Assembly: GCF_030272615.1 (NCBI RefSeq)
Contig: NC_081414.1
Coordinates: 810,005,069-810,069,068, forward strand
Reading direction: 5' to 3'
Source: Cryptomeria japonica
Taxonomy: Eukaryota > Streptophyta > Pinopsida > Cupressales > Cupressaceae
DNA: 64,000 bases
In this document: positions 49,501 through 60,913 of the stretch, piece by piece
Layout of the letters: each line of letters opens with the position of its first letter
How positions within the stretch are numbered: position 1 is the stretch's first letter
The notes under the pieces: generated by a model
Told to the model about the DNA's origin: nothing
The model's database searches: none
The model's input: only the letters and a program-made list of their open reading frames with translations
Position numbers and translations under genes: made by a program

Positions 49501-50538
49501 TTCAAACCTTGGCTTGATAGAATTTTCCCTGGCATAACGAACTTACATTCATATATCATGATTGATACAGTATGAATATGGTCTGCAATCGTGCTTCCAC
49601 GATCGGGCGACAGATATTATAGTTAGAATAACCTGTGGGTAAGTTTATTAACGTGTTGTCAAAAAAAAATCTGAAAAAAATAATTTTTTGATTTTTTTCT
49701 TGTTTTTACTTATGAATTCAATTGTGTGTGAACTTTTGCATAGTAATTTCGAATCCAAAAACAAAAACATGAAACCATACTGATTGTGAAAATTGATATC
49801 ATTATAAGATTTTTTAACATCAATATTTAGAATTCTATAAAGACCGCTATCAACATGAATGATGAAGTTAAACTCTACAGTGTTCAGAGAAACTTTGTTG
49901 TAAATACTATACTCATTTCTTGATCCACATTATTGCTAACTCAAAATGCATTTGTCTTACATTAGGGTTGCAGTTCAAATACTCTGTAGTTATGTAACTC
50001 TCCCTCTCTACGCTCTTGTGACACAGGTATGCATTGAGATAGAAACAAACACATTTGATTTATGCTTTTTTCAATACTGCTGTGAGATGAAATATGGGTT
50101 TTGTGCTTCCAGCTAGGAACAAACATGAAAACAACCATATTTGATGAAAGAATAGCTACAGCTTTGAAGAAGTGGCACCAGAGAGCAAAGAAGAACATTA
50201 GACAAAAAAGACATGATGATCTGTCAAGTAGACAAACTACTCCATATGAAGGATCTTCTCCAATTCATCTTCTTCGCAAGTATCTAAGTTCAAGAGACTT
50301 AGAAAGTGCCCAGAATTTAGAGCAGGTTGAATATGATATTGAAGCAGATGCACCCTCCCCTTCTCACCATTCTCACCACAATGCTAATGAAAATTCAAAG
50401 GAACAAATAGCAGAAGAGAAACAAGATGTTCAAACACTTGGGTTTGAGTTGAGCTTTGATCATTTTCGAAATGAAAATTTAGAAAACATTATCTCTACTT
50501 CTCACAGGGAGAACGATTCAAGCAAGGAGGACCGTTAG
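46562..50538 (+). CDS. MLO: MLO-family seven-transmembrane protein, 15 exons
   Basis: The intact host gene. Joining 46562-46690, 47089-47146, 47230-47480, 47572-47688, 47788-47848, 48229-48317, 48465-48539, 48625-48713, 48814-48863, 48949-48989, 49154-49327, 49412-49447, 49571-49638, 49966-50026 and 50113-50538 gives an open 1725-bp frame (574 residues); every intron is GT-AG. The family is plant plasma-membrane proteins with seven membrane segments and a cytosolic calmodulin-binding tail; members act as calcium channels, and some are needed by powdery mildew. Visible family marks: EQTPTWAVA near the N-terminus, [13 protein letters not shown] (63-75), the four conserved cysteines C85, C97, C143 and C398, [28 protein letters not shown], and calmodulin-binding [11 protein letters not shown] with W454. 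Start chosen because it fits family N-termini and follows the TATA box. The clade is not assigned. Confidence 0.95.
46797..47060 (+). repeat. Tandem foldback-family copies in MLO intron 1
   Basis: Two ~125-bp tandem copies sharing GCAAAAACTT, CACAATCAAATCTAAAA and GAAATCATT. They resemble the right arm of the foldback at 37015-37109. Confidence 0.5.
48298..48405 (+). repeat. 55-bp tandem duplication spanning exon 6 donor
   Basis: The end of exon 6 (CAATTCTCAATTGGATT), its GTAAGT donor and the first ~35 bp of intron are repeated 55 bp downstream. Donors lie at 48318 and 48373. Use of the second would add 55 bp, breaking the frame, with an in-frame TAA soon after the first donor. Confidence 0.85.
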
Positions 50539-51592
50539 CAGAAGTGGCCGACAAAAACACTGATATTTAAAAAAATAGAAAACAATCTGTGAAGATAATT
50601 TTTGGTCATAGAAATTTATGAGGGTTTGTAAAATAGGTCAAATGCACACTGATCTCATCTTTTTAAATATTATCGGTGTATTATATGTAACTTATGTGTT
50701 TGACATGCCAATTTTTTTTTTGGTAAGCATTTGTTTCAAGAATTATATTATCACATTCAATTTTCGTTTTAATATTATTGGTGTATTATATGTTTGAAAT
50801 GCCAAAGTTTTTTTGGTAAGCATTTGTTTCAAGAATTATATTATCATATTCAATTTTGGAGTATATACAGTTATATTTTAACCAACAAATTATGTAACTA
50901 CATCATTTAGTTTAATTCAATAATATATTTCTATTTGAATAAAAGATTTAAATTTTTGTTTAAAAAACCTATTACATGACAGCCATGGAGGCAAAAAGTT
51001 TGAATCTCACAAAGATTAAGATTAAACAAAAAACTAAAAACTAAAAATGAAGATATCAGATAAATTGATGTATTTAAAAAAGACAAAAGGTCAACAATAA
51101 ACTAGTAGACAAAAAACTATTGTTGAGGGACTTTTAGGCTCTTAATGACCTCCCATTCTTTTAGTAAGAACTGAAGATGGCCTTGAAAAGACACCTCCCT
51201 AAGCAAATGGAAGAACCAACAATATCATTAGATTGATGAGTAGAATAGGGATTCTTTGTCGAGTGTTTGGATCTTTTGTGCACTTGTTGGTGGGGGCTAC
51301 CTTGGACCAAGAGCACATAATCCCTTCTCAACCACTACTCCATTCTTCTTACAAGTTCTAGCTGGAAGACCTAAATCGTAGTAGTCATGTTGTTGACGAA
51401 ATCCATGCAATAATCAATAATTTCCAAGATACTATTCATAAGGGTCCCCTATTTGGAAACCTTCTTTTCAAGTAGATGTTCCCATGTACTAATTATAATT
51501 GTTACAAATGTATTTTGATGCATTTTTCCATTTAATTTTGTAGATATTTTAATTATATCTTAATAATTGTACATAACAATGATACAATCTTA
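50539..51592. repeat. MLO 3' UTR and flank
   Basis: The 3' UTR and flank of the intact gene; the best poly(A) signal candidate is AATAAA at 50938-50943. A 100-bp internal repeat (TTGGTAAGCATTTGTTTC) occurs at 50720 and 50815. The flank is shared with 1706-3061 and 52864-54264. Confidence 0.55.
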
Positions 51593-52150
51593 TTTTTGTC
51601 TAAGGCTTCAACAATCTTAGCAGCAACCAAAATATTAGCCAACCTAGCTTACCTTCATTCACTAGAAGAGGTGGTTCTATGCTCTTTAGGTACCTCACTA
51701 CTAGATATGTCAATAGAAAGTGAGGGGGAAGTAGCAAGGTTATCTTTCAAATACCTAATCACATCTTTTCCTTTTCAACTCGTAAACTTGGGGCCTAAGT
51801 TCGTAGAGGCATTGGCATGGTTTTTTCTAATTATCTAGGGTCTATTTAGGGTCAATGCCAAACAAAATTAAGGGTGTACTACACCCTATGATAAATTTTG
51901 GCTCTTTGGAGAACAAAGGAGAACATTGTCCAAAGAAATGGCATGGGAGGAAGATGGGGCTTCATTTTTAAAGGCTATTTCCCTCTTGGATTTGCTAGGA
52001 GGATGAGGAGGGTTTCAGTCATGGGCCAAACAAAAATTTTAGGTTAGAGTGGAGTTGAGTGAAGGGTTGTTCTCCAAGCTATAATTATAAATGGAATAAT
52101 TTAAGCCCTGGTTTAGAGGTGGGTAAATGGTGCAGGAGCACCCAATTGGT
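51593..52150 (-). pseudogene. Retro-ORF fragment, copy d
   Basis: The minus strand matches the middle of the ORF at 54265-55804 (SPSLSIDI-EVAKE region). Here it joins MLO flank directly, so the C-terminal part present in copies a and b is deleted. The plus-strand frame 51596-51838 is its shadow. Confidence 0.5.
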
Positions 52151-52706
52151 TGTATGCCTCAATGAGGCCAAGTTGAGTCTTTCATATTTTGGATAGTTAG
52201 TAATGTCATGAATAAGGTGTAATAAACCATTTCTAATGGATTTGAGTTAGGTTTGTGTGTTTGAAAGTCATTTGGTGTCATTAGTCCAAAAATTGTCAAC
52301 AAAATCCTATTTATGTTGTCATGAGGACTCCAAGATATAATAATCCTTTCATGGAATTATTGTTGATGTAAGTAGGATGGTATTCATTTTTTAATCATTT
52401 TCAAGTCATTTTAGACATCTATGCAAAGTTTGGATGCCTTATGTATCAAAATACAGAAGTTGTCAAAATATCAATACCACACAAAGAAAGTTGTATTAGT
52501 GCCTCCAATGGTTATGAGGAGTTTGAAATTTGGTTTTGTATGGTTATGGTGGTTGTCCAACTCTAGAAGAACTTGTACAACCTTGGTGGAAGGGTTGATG
52601 GTCATTGTATTGTGGGAAAAATCAATAAAATTGGAGATTTCTGCACTTTTCCTCAGTTTTACCACGTGATAGTCTGAAAATGCTCATTGTTCATCATTGA
52701 AACTTC
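52151..52706. repeat. Duplicated spacer
   Basis: The paralogue of 1011-1539. Small frames on both strands (52421-52669) are not supported. Confidence 0.6.
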
Positions 52707-52863
52707 AATGCTAATGAGAATTCAAAGGAACAAATAGTGGAAGAGACACACAATGTTCAAAAACTTGGGTTTGACTTGAGCTTTGATCATTTTTGAAATG
52801 AAAATTTAAAAAACATTATCTCTACTTCCCACAGGGAGAATGGTTCAAGCAAGGAGGACCGTT
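52707..52863 (+). pseudogene. MLO last-exon tail fragment, second copy
   Basis: The C-terminal ~50 codons of MLO exon 15, with an internal TGA (CATTTTTGAAATG) and the closing TAG. Same junction as 1540-1705, so the two arose by copying one rearranged unit. Confidence 0.75.
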
Positions 52864-54264
52864 AGCAGAAGTACAAAAACACTAATATTCAACAAAGTAG
52901 AAAACAATCTGTGAAGATAATTTTTGGTCATAGAAATTTATGAGGGTTTGTAAAATAGGTCAAATGCACAATGATATCATCTTTTTGAATATTATTGGTG
53001 TATTATCTGTAACTTATGTGTAGTTTTTTTTGGTAAGCATTTGTTTCAAGAATTATATTATCACATTCAATTTTGGAGTATATACAGTTATATTCTAACC
53101 AAAAAATTATGTAGCTATATCATTTAGTTTTATTCAATAATATATTTTTATTTGAATAAAAGGTATAAATTTTTGTTTAAAAAACCTTTTCAATGATAGC
53201 CATCGGGGCAAAAATTTCAATCTCATAAGGATTAAGATTAAACAAAAAGCTAAAAACTAAGAAATTAGATAAGTAGATGTGTTAAAAAAAGACAAACAAA
53301 AGACCTGTAGACAACAAGCTATTGTTGAGGGACTTTTAGGCCCTTAGTGACCTCCCATTCTTTTTGTAAGAACTCAAGGTTGCCTTCAAAAGACACCTCC
53401 CTAAGCAAATGGAAGAACCAACAATGTCATTAGATTGATGAGGAGAGTAGGGATTATTTGTTGAGTGTTTAGATCTTTTGTGCACTTGTTGGTGGGGGAT
53501 ACCTTGGACCAAGAGCATTCCATCCCTTCTTGACCACTGCTCCATTCTTCTTACGAGTTCTAACTAGAAGACCTGAATGGTAGTAGTTGTGTTGTTGACG
53601 AAATCCATGCAATAATCAATAATTTCCTAGATACTATTCATAAGGGTTCCCTATTTAGAAACCTTCTTTTCAAGTAGATGTTCCCATGAACTAATTATAA
53701 TTGCTGTAATAAATGAATTTGGATGCATTTTTTCATTTAATTTTGTAGATATTTAAAGTATATCTTAATAATTGTACATAACAATGATACAATCTTATAT
53801 AAAGTCAAACTCCTTTACTTTGTCTATTTAATTTTTATTGACAAATAATTAAATGCTAATTGGTACATCTTACTTCATTATGTCCACATTCTTATTTATC
53901 TAGCTTATGGTAGTAATAAGTACATGGTAGTAACGTTGGATAATTTTTGTAATTCTTATTGGGTTTATTAATTTAGTAGTTGCATTTCTTGACTTTCATG
54001 TGTATATTAAGCATTGCAGTTGGATTATGAGTGAATATTATTTTTTATTATATTAAGTGGGAAAGTGCATCAACCTGTTATACATCCATATCAAAAACCA
54101 TCATTGAAAAAATAAAATGAAGGCTTCAAGATCATTCCCACAAACTATACAAATGGAGAGTTTATAAACTATTCATGAAACAACTACTACTAGAAAAGTT
54201 TACGAACAACAACCTAAAAATAATTAATAGTAGAAAACAACACAAAGAAATAAAAAATGGGGTA
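52864..54264. repeat. Duplicated MLO 3' flank, second copy
   Basis: Collinear with 1706-3061, apart from about 90 bp near 54140-54230 that is absent from the other copy. No gene. Confidence 0.6.
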
Positions 54265-55804
54265 CTAAGAGATATAGCCCCATCCATCAAGAATCTTCTC
54301 TAGTTCCAATCCCTTGGTGGATGAGGAAAATGTCTTATTTCTTTTGGCTTGAGCATCTGCCACCTTCCCAAGAGCCTTTTTCTTTCTCTTTCTCTCAATA
54401 TTATTGCCTATTTCCACCACCTCCATAACTTCTTTCTACTTCAATTTTTTGTTAATTCTTACTAGGTTGTACACACCATTCTCTAGGCATTTAATCTATT
54501 AACCATTTATTTCAAATCCCACATAGTTATCAAAGATCTCCAAGCTATCAACCCTAGCAATCATATCCTCTAGATCTACAACCAACACATGGCAATCATT
54601 AGACTCAATAGTACCGACAATATTTTTTTCTTGAGCTTCATCATCCCCTTAATATTTTATATTATTTAACCCCTCAAGTTCATCACTTAATTGGGTTAAA
54701 GTTAGGGGAATTAGAGAGATTCTTCAAGAACTAGGTTGAGAGGATCATCTCAAGTCCCCTCATTGCTCTATATTTCTTCACTATTAAAAGTAGAATCTTC
54801 TTAATGTTAATATTTTTTGTCTTTAGAAGGATTTTTGTCTGATGCTTCGACAATCTTAGCAACAGCCAAAATTTAATCCAACCTAGCTTACCTTCTTCAC
54901 TAGAGGAGACGGTTCTAAGCTCTTTAGCTACCTCACTATTAGATATGTCAATAGAAAGGGAGGGGGAAGCAACAAGGTTATTTTTTAGATACCTAATCAC
55001 ATATCTTTCTTTGGCACTCATAAACTTGGGGCCTGAGTTAGTAGAGGCACTGACATGTTTTTGGCCCTTATCTAGGGTCTATTTAGGGGAAACGACAACC
55101 ACAAGTAGGTGTGTACTACACCCTAGGTTAAATTATGGAGGATAGAGGAGAACATTGCACAAAGAAATGGCATGGGAGGAAGATGGGGCTTCATTTTTAA
55201 ACTCTATTTTCCTCTTGGATATGCTACGAGGAGGAGGAGGAGGGTTGTGGTCATGGTCTAAATGAGAATTGTGGGTTAGAGTGGAGTTGAGTGCAGGGGT
55301 GTTTTCCAAGCTATAATTATAAATGACATAAATTAAGCCTTGGTTTAGAGGTGGATAAACCCCTTCAGAAGAACACTTGTCCATGGAAGAGTATAAAAAA
55401 AATATATATATATTACAAGTTTATGATGTCTTGAGTTATTAAGAAGAGGAAAATGATACCTGGGAATAGTTTTAGATATACCCTCTAGTGTGGAGTACTT
55501 TATGAGATTGTAGCTAACCCACCCCAGTATGAAATAAGATATCTATTAAGTCCATTCTAGTACCTCTTTAGCCTCTCACCATCCTCTAGAAATACCAAAA
55601 TATACTTCTCATAAGCCTGTTTCTAGGTTAGTTGAGGTACCTTTTTTCCATCACACTTTAGACTAGTTACTTGAGAAATTAACTCTTTCATAACATCCAT
55701 TCTTACACCACATACCACTACTTTACCATTTTTATAGTTGTTCATAAGCTAGGATGAGAAATCTTCACCAGTGCTTTTCATAAATCTAAAAATGAAGTAA
55801 TTCT
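54265..55804 (-). pseudogene. Retroelement-associated ORF, most complete copy (C-terminal part)
   Basis: Read on the minus strand across frameshifts, this gives FIFRFMKSTGEDFSSQL, then KVVVCGVRMDVMKELISQVT (55720-55640 region), KQAYEKYILVFLEDGERLKR, the frame 55384-55133 with SKRKIEFKNEAPSSSHAISL, the frame 55021-54731 (MSAKERYVIRYLKNNL), and a lysine-rich C-terminus KEVMEVVEIGNNIERKRKKA ending in LDGWGYIS and a stop at 54265. Its upstream part continues beyond the copia insertion at 61799-62094. Joined, it would be around 600 codons. Length and layout recall the ORF at 14529-16009. Function unknown; in plants such ORFs sit next to retroelement 3' ends. Confidence 0.5.
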
Positions 55805-56689
55805 TGTTGGGAAAAATGGTGTCTCAACCTTGCATTTATGTGAGGTTACTATTTATAGTAAGTTTTCATTTGAGCACGAAATGGTGCGAAACTCTCCTTG
55901 AAGCTTCTGGTTGGCTAGATAAGCATTCCGGTAAAGTTTCGTCGCAAGGTCACAGCTAGTTTTGAAGATATTAAAGTTTTCATCTTGGAGGGGTGCAATA
56001 AAATGTTTAAATTTAATTTTGGGGACTTTAGAGGCTCCGAAATTCCCTGAAAAGTGGCCGTAACCGGCGAAGCAGGTTACGAGGTGATAGAGCACTTCGC
56101 GAGCTTTCCGGCGCTTCAAACGGTTCGTCAATCGGACACCCGGTTCTCAAGTTATGGCCTCCGGAAGTTTGTACTCCTGAAATAGGAAAAATAATTTGTA
56201 TTGAATACATAAATGAGCTGTAAAAGGGAGCGACACGTGTTGATGTGTGCTTTAACATGTCATAGAAGGGAGATAAGGTCGGCTACACCTTATTGGGTGG
56301 TTTTAGCCCATGGTTTTGTAATACCGTTTGACGATTTCTTGTATTGTATCTCCTATTTATGAGGTGTGTGAGATAGAGGTTGTGTGTAAGAGTCTTATGG
56401 CTATTGAGTTGCCTCTGAATCTCTGATTAGTGATACTCCTGCGAAGAGCTTGCTCTGCAAGTATTTTGTAATCTGTTTTTGATTGCTGAATAAAATATTG
56501 AGCTGCTTTTGGAGGGTGGGGTTTTTCTCCCGAAAGGGTTTTCCCCACGTAAATCATGGTGTTGTGGTATGAATGCTATTATATCTATTTCTATTTTCTG
56601 TAACTGTTGTAATGATCTGAAAAAGTTTTGCATTACCCTCCTCTCAAGGTTAGTGTAGGAAGTTGTTTCCGCTACTTAACTTCCTTACA
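55805..56689 (+). repeat. Copia 5' LTR
   Basis: TGTTGGGAAAAATGG to CTTCCTTACA, 885 bp. It is richer in CG dinucleotides than its surroundings, as expected for a young insertion. The minus-strand frames inside occur in both LTRs and are not genes. Confidence 0.95.
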
Positions 56690-56691
56690 AG

Positions 56692-56704
56692 TGGTATCAG
56701 AGCC
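56692..56704 (+). other. Copia primer-binding site
   Basis: TGGTATCAGAGCC, complementary to the 3' end of plant initiator Met tRNA, 2 bp after the LTR. Confidence 0.93.
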
Positions 56705-56813
56705 TGATCACCTTTGGTTTCAATTGTGGGCAGTTGGGTTTTTTGAACTAATCCAGATTTGAGTGGGAGCTTGTGCAGAAGACACTTTTTGATCTTGTTG
56801 CAGGAATATTCAG

Positions 56814-59800
56814 ATGGCGAGTTCGTCAGGGAGAATAGAGGTGGAGAAATTTAATGGAAGTAATTTTGAGATGTGGAAGCTGAAGATGGAAGATCTGCTA
56901 ATAGATCGAGATCTTTGGGATGCTATTGATGCGAATGTCCAAAGGCCCTCAGATCCTACTGCAGCAGCTCAGTATGATGTTATGGACCGAAAAGCCAAGG
57001 GTCTAATCAGACTGTGCCTGGCAGACTCTGTTCTAATCAATGTCCATGAAGAAAACTCTGCAAAGAAGCTATGGACTAAGCTTGGTGAGATGTATCAAGT
57101 GAAATCTTTATTAAATCAAATTTTCTTAAGAAAGAAATTGTATTCCTTGAAGATGGAAGAGGGTGGACGAATTGCAGACCACCTAGAAGCATTCAATATG
57201 ATTGTGGCTCAATTAGTATCTGTCGGTGTTAAGATGGACGAGGAGGAAAAATGTCAGATCTTGCTTTGCTCTTTGCCTGATTCGTGGGATTCTCTTGTTA
57301 TGGCTATTGGTAGTACTTCTGTTGTTTTGAAATCTGAAGATGTGGTGGGTGCCCTACTTGGTGAAGAGATGCGAAGGAAGGTATCCATCAGTTCAAAGGA
57401 AGCCCTAACCGTTCGTGGAAGACCTAAGGAGAAAGGCAAGAAGAATGAGAAGCGCGGCAAGTCCAAATCCAAAGGGAGATCGAAATCTCCTGGAAAGTCC
57501 AAAGTCATTTGCTGGAATTGCGGTAAACCGGGTCACATCCGTAAGGACTGCAAAGAAGAAAAGAAGAAGAAAAAGAAAAAGTTCGATTCTGATTCTGAGT
57601 CCGACAAGGAAGATGGCGATGCATTTATTGCGGCTTTGGCGACTCATGCAGGTAATGATGCCTGGCTAATTGACTCAGGTGCATCTTTTCATATGACTTC
57701 CAATAGAGATTGGTTTTCTGAATATGAAGGATTTAATGGAGGTAAGGTGTACCTGGGTGATGATTCACATCTAGACATTGTTGGTCGAGGTAAAGTTAGA
57801 ATCAGGTTTTCTGATGGTAGAATAAAAAGGATTAATGGTGTGTTGCATATCCCTGGATTAAAACGAAACCTGTTATCTGTGAGCAAACTAATAGATGCAG
57901 GTGTGCAGGTAGTCTTTTCTGAAGCAGGATGTAAGATGATTAAGGGTGCTATGGTAGTTGCTAGAGGTGTCAGGTTTGGCACTTTGTATAAGCTTGAAGC
58001 ATACACTATTGAGTGTAATAGCACTTCTGTAAAAAGTAAATCTGCGGATACTTCACTGGAAGATTTGAAGGTTTCACCTTCAGCAGATGGAAATGGTTTT
58101 TGGGTACCTAAGGGTGCTCTTTCGTCTGAAGCAAAGTTACCTGCAGAGAAGACTATGTTATGGCACCAGAGACTTGGCCACATTGGAGAAAAGGGTCTAA
58201 GGACCTTGAAAAATAAAAACCTTGTTGAAGGTTTGAATGATTGTAATCTTGACTTTGATTTTTGTGAGCATTGCATTTATGGAAAACAAAACCGCGTTCA
58301 GTTTTACTCGAGTTCTCATAAAACTTGTGGTGTTTTGGATCTTATCCATTCTAATGTGTTTGGTCCAGTAGATGTCTCTTCGATTGGAAAATCCACATAT
58401 TATGTTTCATTTATTGATGATTTTAGTAGAAGGACATGGGTATATTTTCTAAAGAGTAAATCTGAAGTTTTTAGTCGTTTTAAAGAATTTAAAGCAATGG
58501 TTGAGTTGCAGACTGGAAAGAAAATAAAATGTTTGAGAACTGATAATGGCGGTGAGTTTTGCTCTAATGATTTTGATAGATTCTATAAAGACTGTGGAAT
58601 TAACAGGCAGAAGACAACTCCGTATTCTCCACAGCAGAATGGAGTTGCAGAAAGAATGAACAGGACACTGATGGAAAAGGCTAGGAGTATGTTGAGTGGT
58701 GCTGGTCTCGAACAAAAGTTTTGGGCTGAAGCTGTTGCCACTGCTTGCTACCTGATTAACAGGTCTCCTACATCAGCTCTTGTTGATAAAACGCCTATGG
58801 AAGCATGGTCAGGTCACAAGCCTTCATTGAGACATCTTAGAGTTTTTGGTTGCGAGGCATATGCACATGTGCCAAAGGAGAAGCGAACAAAGTTGGAGAA
58901 CAAGGCTGTGAAATGTATCTTCATTGGGTATAGTTATGGTGTGAAAGGATACAAGCTTTGGGACCCTGTTGCACAAAAGGTAATTCACAGTAGAAGTGTT
59001 ATTTTTAGAGAAATTAAGTCTCCTTCTATTACATTGCAGCCAGAACAGACTAAAAAGGAAGATGTGATTCAACTTCCTTCTACACCTAAAAGAGTTGAAT
59101 CGAGACCTCTAGATAGGCAAGAATTTGAGGAGAGCTCGTCTAGCTCTGAATCTTCAGAAGAAGAGGAAGAACCTCCAACTCAGCTTGTTCGAAGGTCTAC
59201 AAGACATAGACAACCACCTGAAAGGTATTCACCTGATGATTGGAGATGTATTTTTGCTTTGAATACTAGTGTGGATGAACCGAAATCTGTAGAAGAGGCA
59301 TTAGGTATGAATGATGCAGAATCCTGGAAGATTGCTATGGAGGAAGAAATGGCAGCTTTGAAAAAGAATGATACATGGGATCTTGTACCATTGCCTGAAG
59401 GACGAAAACCTGTTGGTTGTAAATGGGTGTTCAAGAAAAAGATTGGTTCAGATGGAAGCATTGAGAAGTATAAAGCAAGGTTGGTTGCAAAAGGCTACTC
59501 TCAGGTTGAGGGTGTTGATTACGGTGAGATATTTTCTCCTGTTGCAAAAATGACGTCCATTAGATTTTTGCTTTCTATTGCTACTGCTTATGATTTAGAG
59601 GTTGAGCAAATGGATGTGAAAACTGCTTTCCTTCATGGTGATTTGGAGGAAGATATTTATATGACACAGCCGGAGCACTATGTGGTGAAAGGAAAAAGTA
59701 ATTTGGTCTGTAAATTGAAGAAATCTTTGTATGGCCTCAAACAAAGTCCTAGGATGTGGTACCAGAAATTTGATACATATGTGTTGAGTTTGGGATTTGA

Positions 59801-60857
59801 ACGTTCTAAATCAGATCACTGTGTTTATTATAAATCTTATGGTGATCATTTCTTATTCATTGCATTGTATGTTGATGATATGTTATTCATTGGTAAAGGG
59901 AAAGGTATGATTTCAGAACTGAAATCTCAGCTCGCTGCTAAATTTGAAATGAAAGATCTTGGTGCAGCAAAGCACATCCTTGGGATGGAAATTAGAAGAG
60001 ATAGGGTGAACAGAAAGCTATGGCTAGGCCAGAGTAAGTATGTGAATTCAATGTTACAGAGGTTCAACATGCAGAATTGTAGACCATTGAGTGTTCCTTT
60101 TACAGTTGGAATGAAACTATCTATTTCAGATTGTCCTACATCCCCATTGGAGATGGAAGACATGAGCAGAGTGCCTTACCAAAGTGCGGTTGGAAGCTTG
60201 ATGTATGCTATGGTCTGTACTAGACCAGACATTGCCCAAGCAGTGGGAGTACTTTCTAGATATATGTCTAATCCTGGTAGAGTTCATTGGGATGCAGTCA
60301 AAAGAGTCTTCAGATATTTGAAGGGTACTTCAGAGTATTCTTTGTGTTATCATGGTAATTCAGTTGGAGACATTACTTCCCTTGATATCCATGGTTATGT
60401 GGATTCAGATTGGGCAGGTGATATTGATAGCAGAAGATCCACCAGTGCTTATGTGTTTACTTTGTTTGGTGGTGCAATTAGTTGGATGAGTAAGCGACAG
60501 GCTGTGGTTGCTTTATCCACTACTGAAGCAGAGTATATGGCAGCTACTCATGCTTGTAAAGAGGCCATTTGGCTTAAGAGACTGTGTTCGGATATTGGAA
60601 TAAAACAAGGTACAGTGACAATTTACTGTGACAGTCAGAGTGCAATTAGCCTAGCTCAGAACCCGACATTTCATGCCCGAACCAAACATATTGATATTCA
60701 GTATCATTTTGTTAGAGATATGGTCGAAGATGGTAGGGTGAAGCTGGTTAAGGTGGAAACTTTGATGAATGTTGCAGATGCTTTAACTAAGGCTGTGAGC
60801 ACAGAGAAGTTCAGATGGTGTTCAGAGTCTATGGGCCTTATGGCCCCTAGCAATTGA
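56814..60857 (+). CDS. Copia gag-pol polyprotein
   Basis: One 1347-residue frame encodes the whole element. Gag has the UBN2-type core (KFNGSNFEMWKLKM near 13) and the zinc knuckle CWNCGKPGHIRKDC (C233, C236, H241, C246). The protease site is DSGAS (287-291). GAG-pre-integrase LWHQRLGHIG lies near 448 and integrase follows: its zinc region ends in CEHC, the second catalytic aspartate is D577 in RTDNGGEF, and the glutamate is E613 in GVAER, a D-35-E spacing. The first catalytic position, normally aspartate in an HSDxCGP context, is N514 in HSNVFGP. RT has DVKTAFLHGDLEEDIYM and YVDDM (1019-1023); RNase H has DSDWAGD near 1197 and STTEAEYMA. The ATG lies 124 bp after the LTR. Confidence 0.96.
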   Translation: MASSSGRIEVEKFNGSNFEMWKLKMEDLLIDRDLWDAIDANVQRPSDPTAAAQYDVMDRKAKGLIRLCLADSVLINVHEENSAKKLWTKLGEMYQVKSLLNQIFLRKKLYSLKMEEGGRIADHLEAFNMIVAQLVSVGVKMDEEEKCQILLCSLPDSWDSLVMAIGSTSVVLKSEDVVGALLGEEMRRKVSISSKEALTVRGRPKEKGKKNEKRGKSKSKGRSKSPGKSKVICWNCGKPGHIRKDCKEEKKKKKKKFDSDSESDKEDGDAFIAALATHAGNDAWLIDSGASFHMTSNRDWFSEYEGFNGGKVYLGDDSHLDIVGRGKVRIRFSDGRIKRINGVLHIPGLKRNLLSVSKLIDAGVQVVFSEAGCKMIKGAMVVARGVRFGTLYKLEAYTIECNSTSVKSKSADTSLEDLKVSPSADGNGFWVPKGALSSEAKLPAEKTMLWHQRLGHIGEKGLRTLKNKNLVEGLNDCNLDFDFCEHCIYGKQNRVQFYSSSHKTCGVLDLIHSNVFGPVDVSSIGKSTYYVSFIDDFSRRTWVYFLKSKSEVFSRFKEFKAMVELQTGKKIKCLRTDNGGEFCSNDFDRFYKDCGINRQKTTPYSPQQNGVAERMNRTLMEKARSMLSGAGLEQKFWAEAVATACYLINRSPTSALVDKTPMEAWSGHKPSLRHLRVFGCEAYAHVPKEKRTKLENKAVKCIFIGYSYGVKGYKLWDPVAQKVIHSRSVIFREIKSPSITLQPEQTKKEDVIQLPSTPKRVESRPLDRQEFEESSSSSESSEEEEEPPTQLVRRSTRHRQPPERYSPDDWRCIFALNTSVDEPKSVEEALGMNDAESWKIAMEEEMAALKKNDTWDLVPLPEGRKPVGCKWVFKKKIGSDGSIEKYKARLVAKGYSQVEGVDYGEIFSPVAKMTSIRFLLSIATAYDLEVEQMDVKTAFLHGDLEEDIYMTQPEHYVVKGKSNLVCKLKKSLYGLKQSPRMWYQKFDTYVLSLGFERSKSDHCVYYKSYGDHFLFIALYVDDMLFIGKGKGMISELKSQLAAKFEMKDLGAAKHILGMEIRRDRVNRKLWLGQSKYVNSMLQRFNMQNCRPLSVPFTVGMKLSISDCPTSPLEMEDMSRVPYQSAVGSLMYAMVCTRPDIAQAVGVLSRYMSNPGRVHWDAVKRVFRYLKGTSEYSLCYHGNSVGDITSLDIHGYVDSDWAGDIDSRRSTSAYVFTLFGGAISWMSKRQAVVALSTTEAEYMAATHACKEAIWLKRLCSDIGIKQGTVTIYCDSQSAISLAQNPTFHARTKHIDIQYHFVRDMVEDGRVKLVKVETLMNVADALTKAVSTEKFRWCSESMGLMAPSN

Positions 60858-60901
60858 TTCATTGTGTTGACATTCCCTTCCGCTCATGAAAGGTGTTCGA
60901 C

Positions 60902-60913
60902 AAGTGGGAGATT
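60902..60913 (+). other. Copia polypurine tract
   Basis: AAGTGGGAGATT immediately before the right LTR, the usual plus-strand primer site. Confidence 0.85.

Noticed and set aside
55853-56633. Minus-strand frames repeated exactly at 60962-61742
   Set aside because: They lie in the two LTRs and repeat because the LTRs are duplicates.
57254-60163. Minus-strand frames up to 195 codons within the copia polyprotein
   Set aside because: They are antisense shadows of a clear gag-pol frame.
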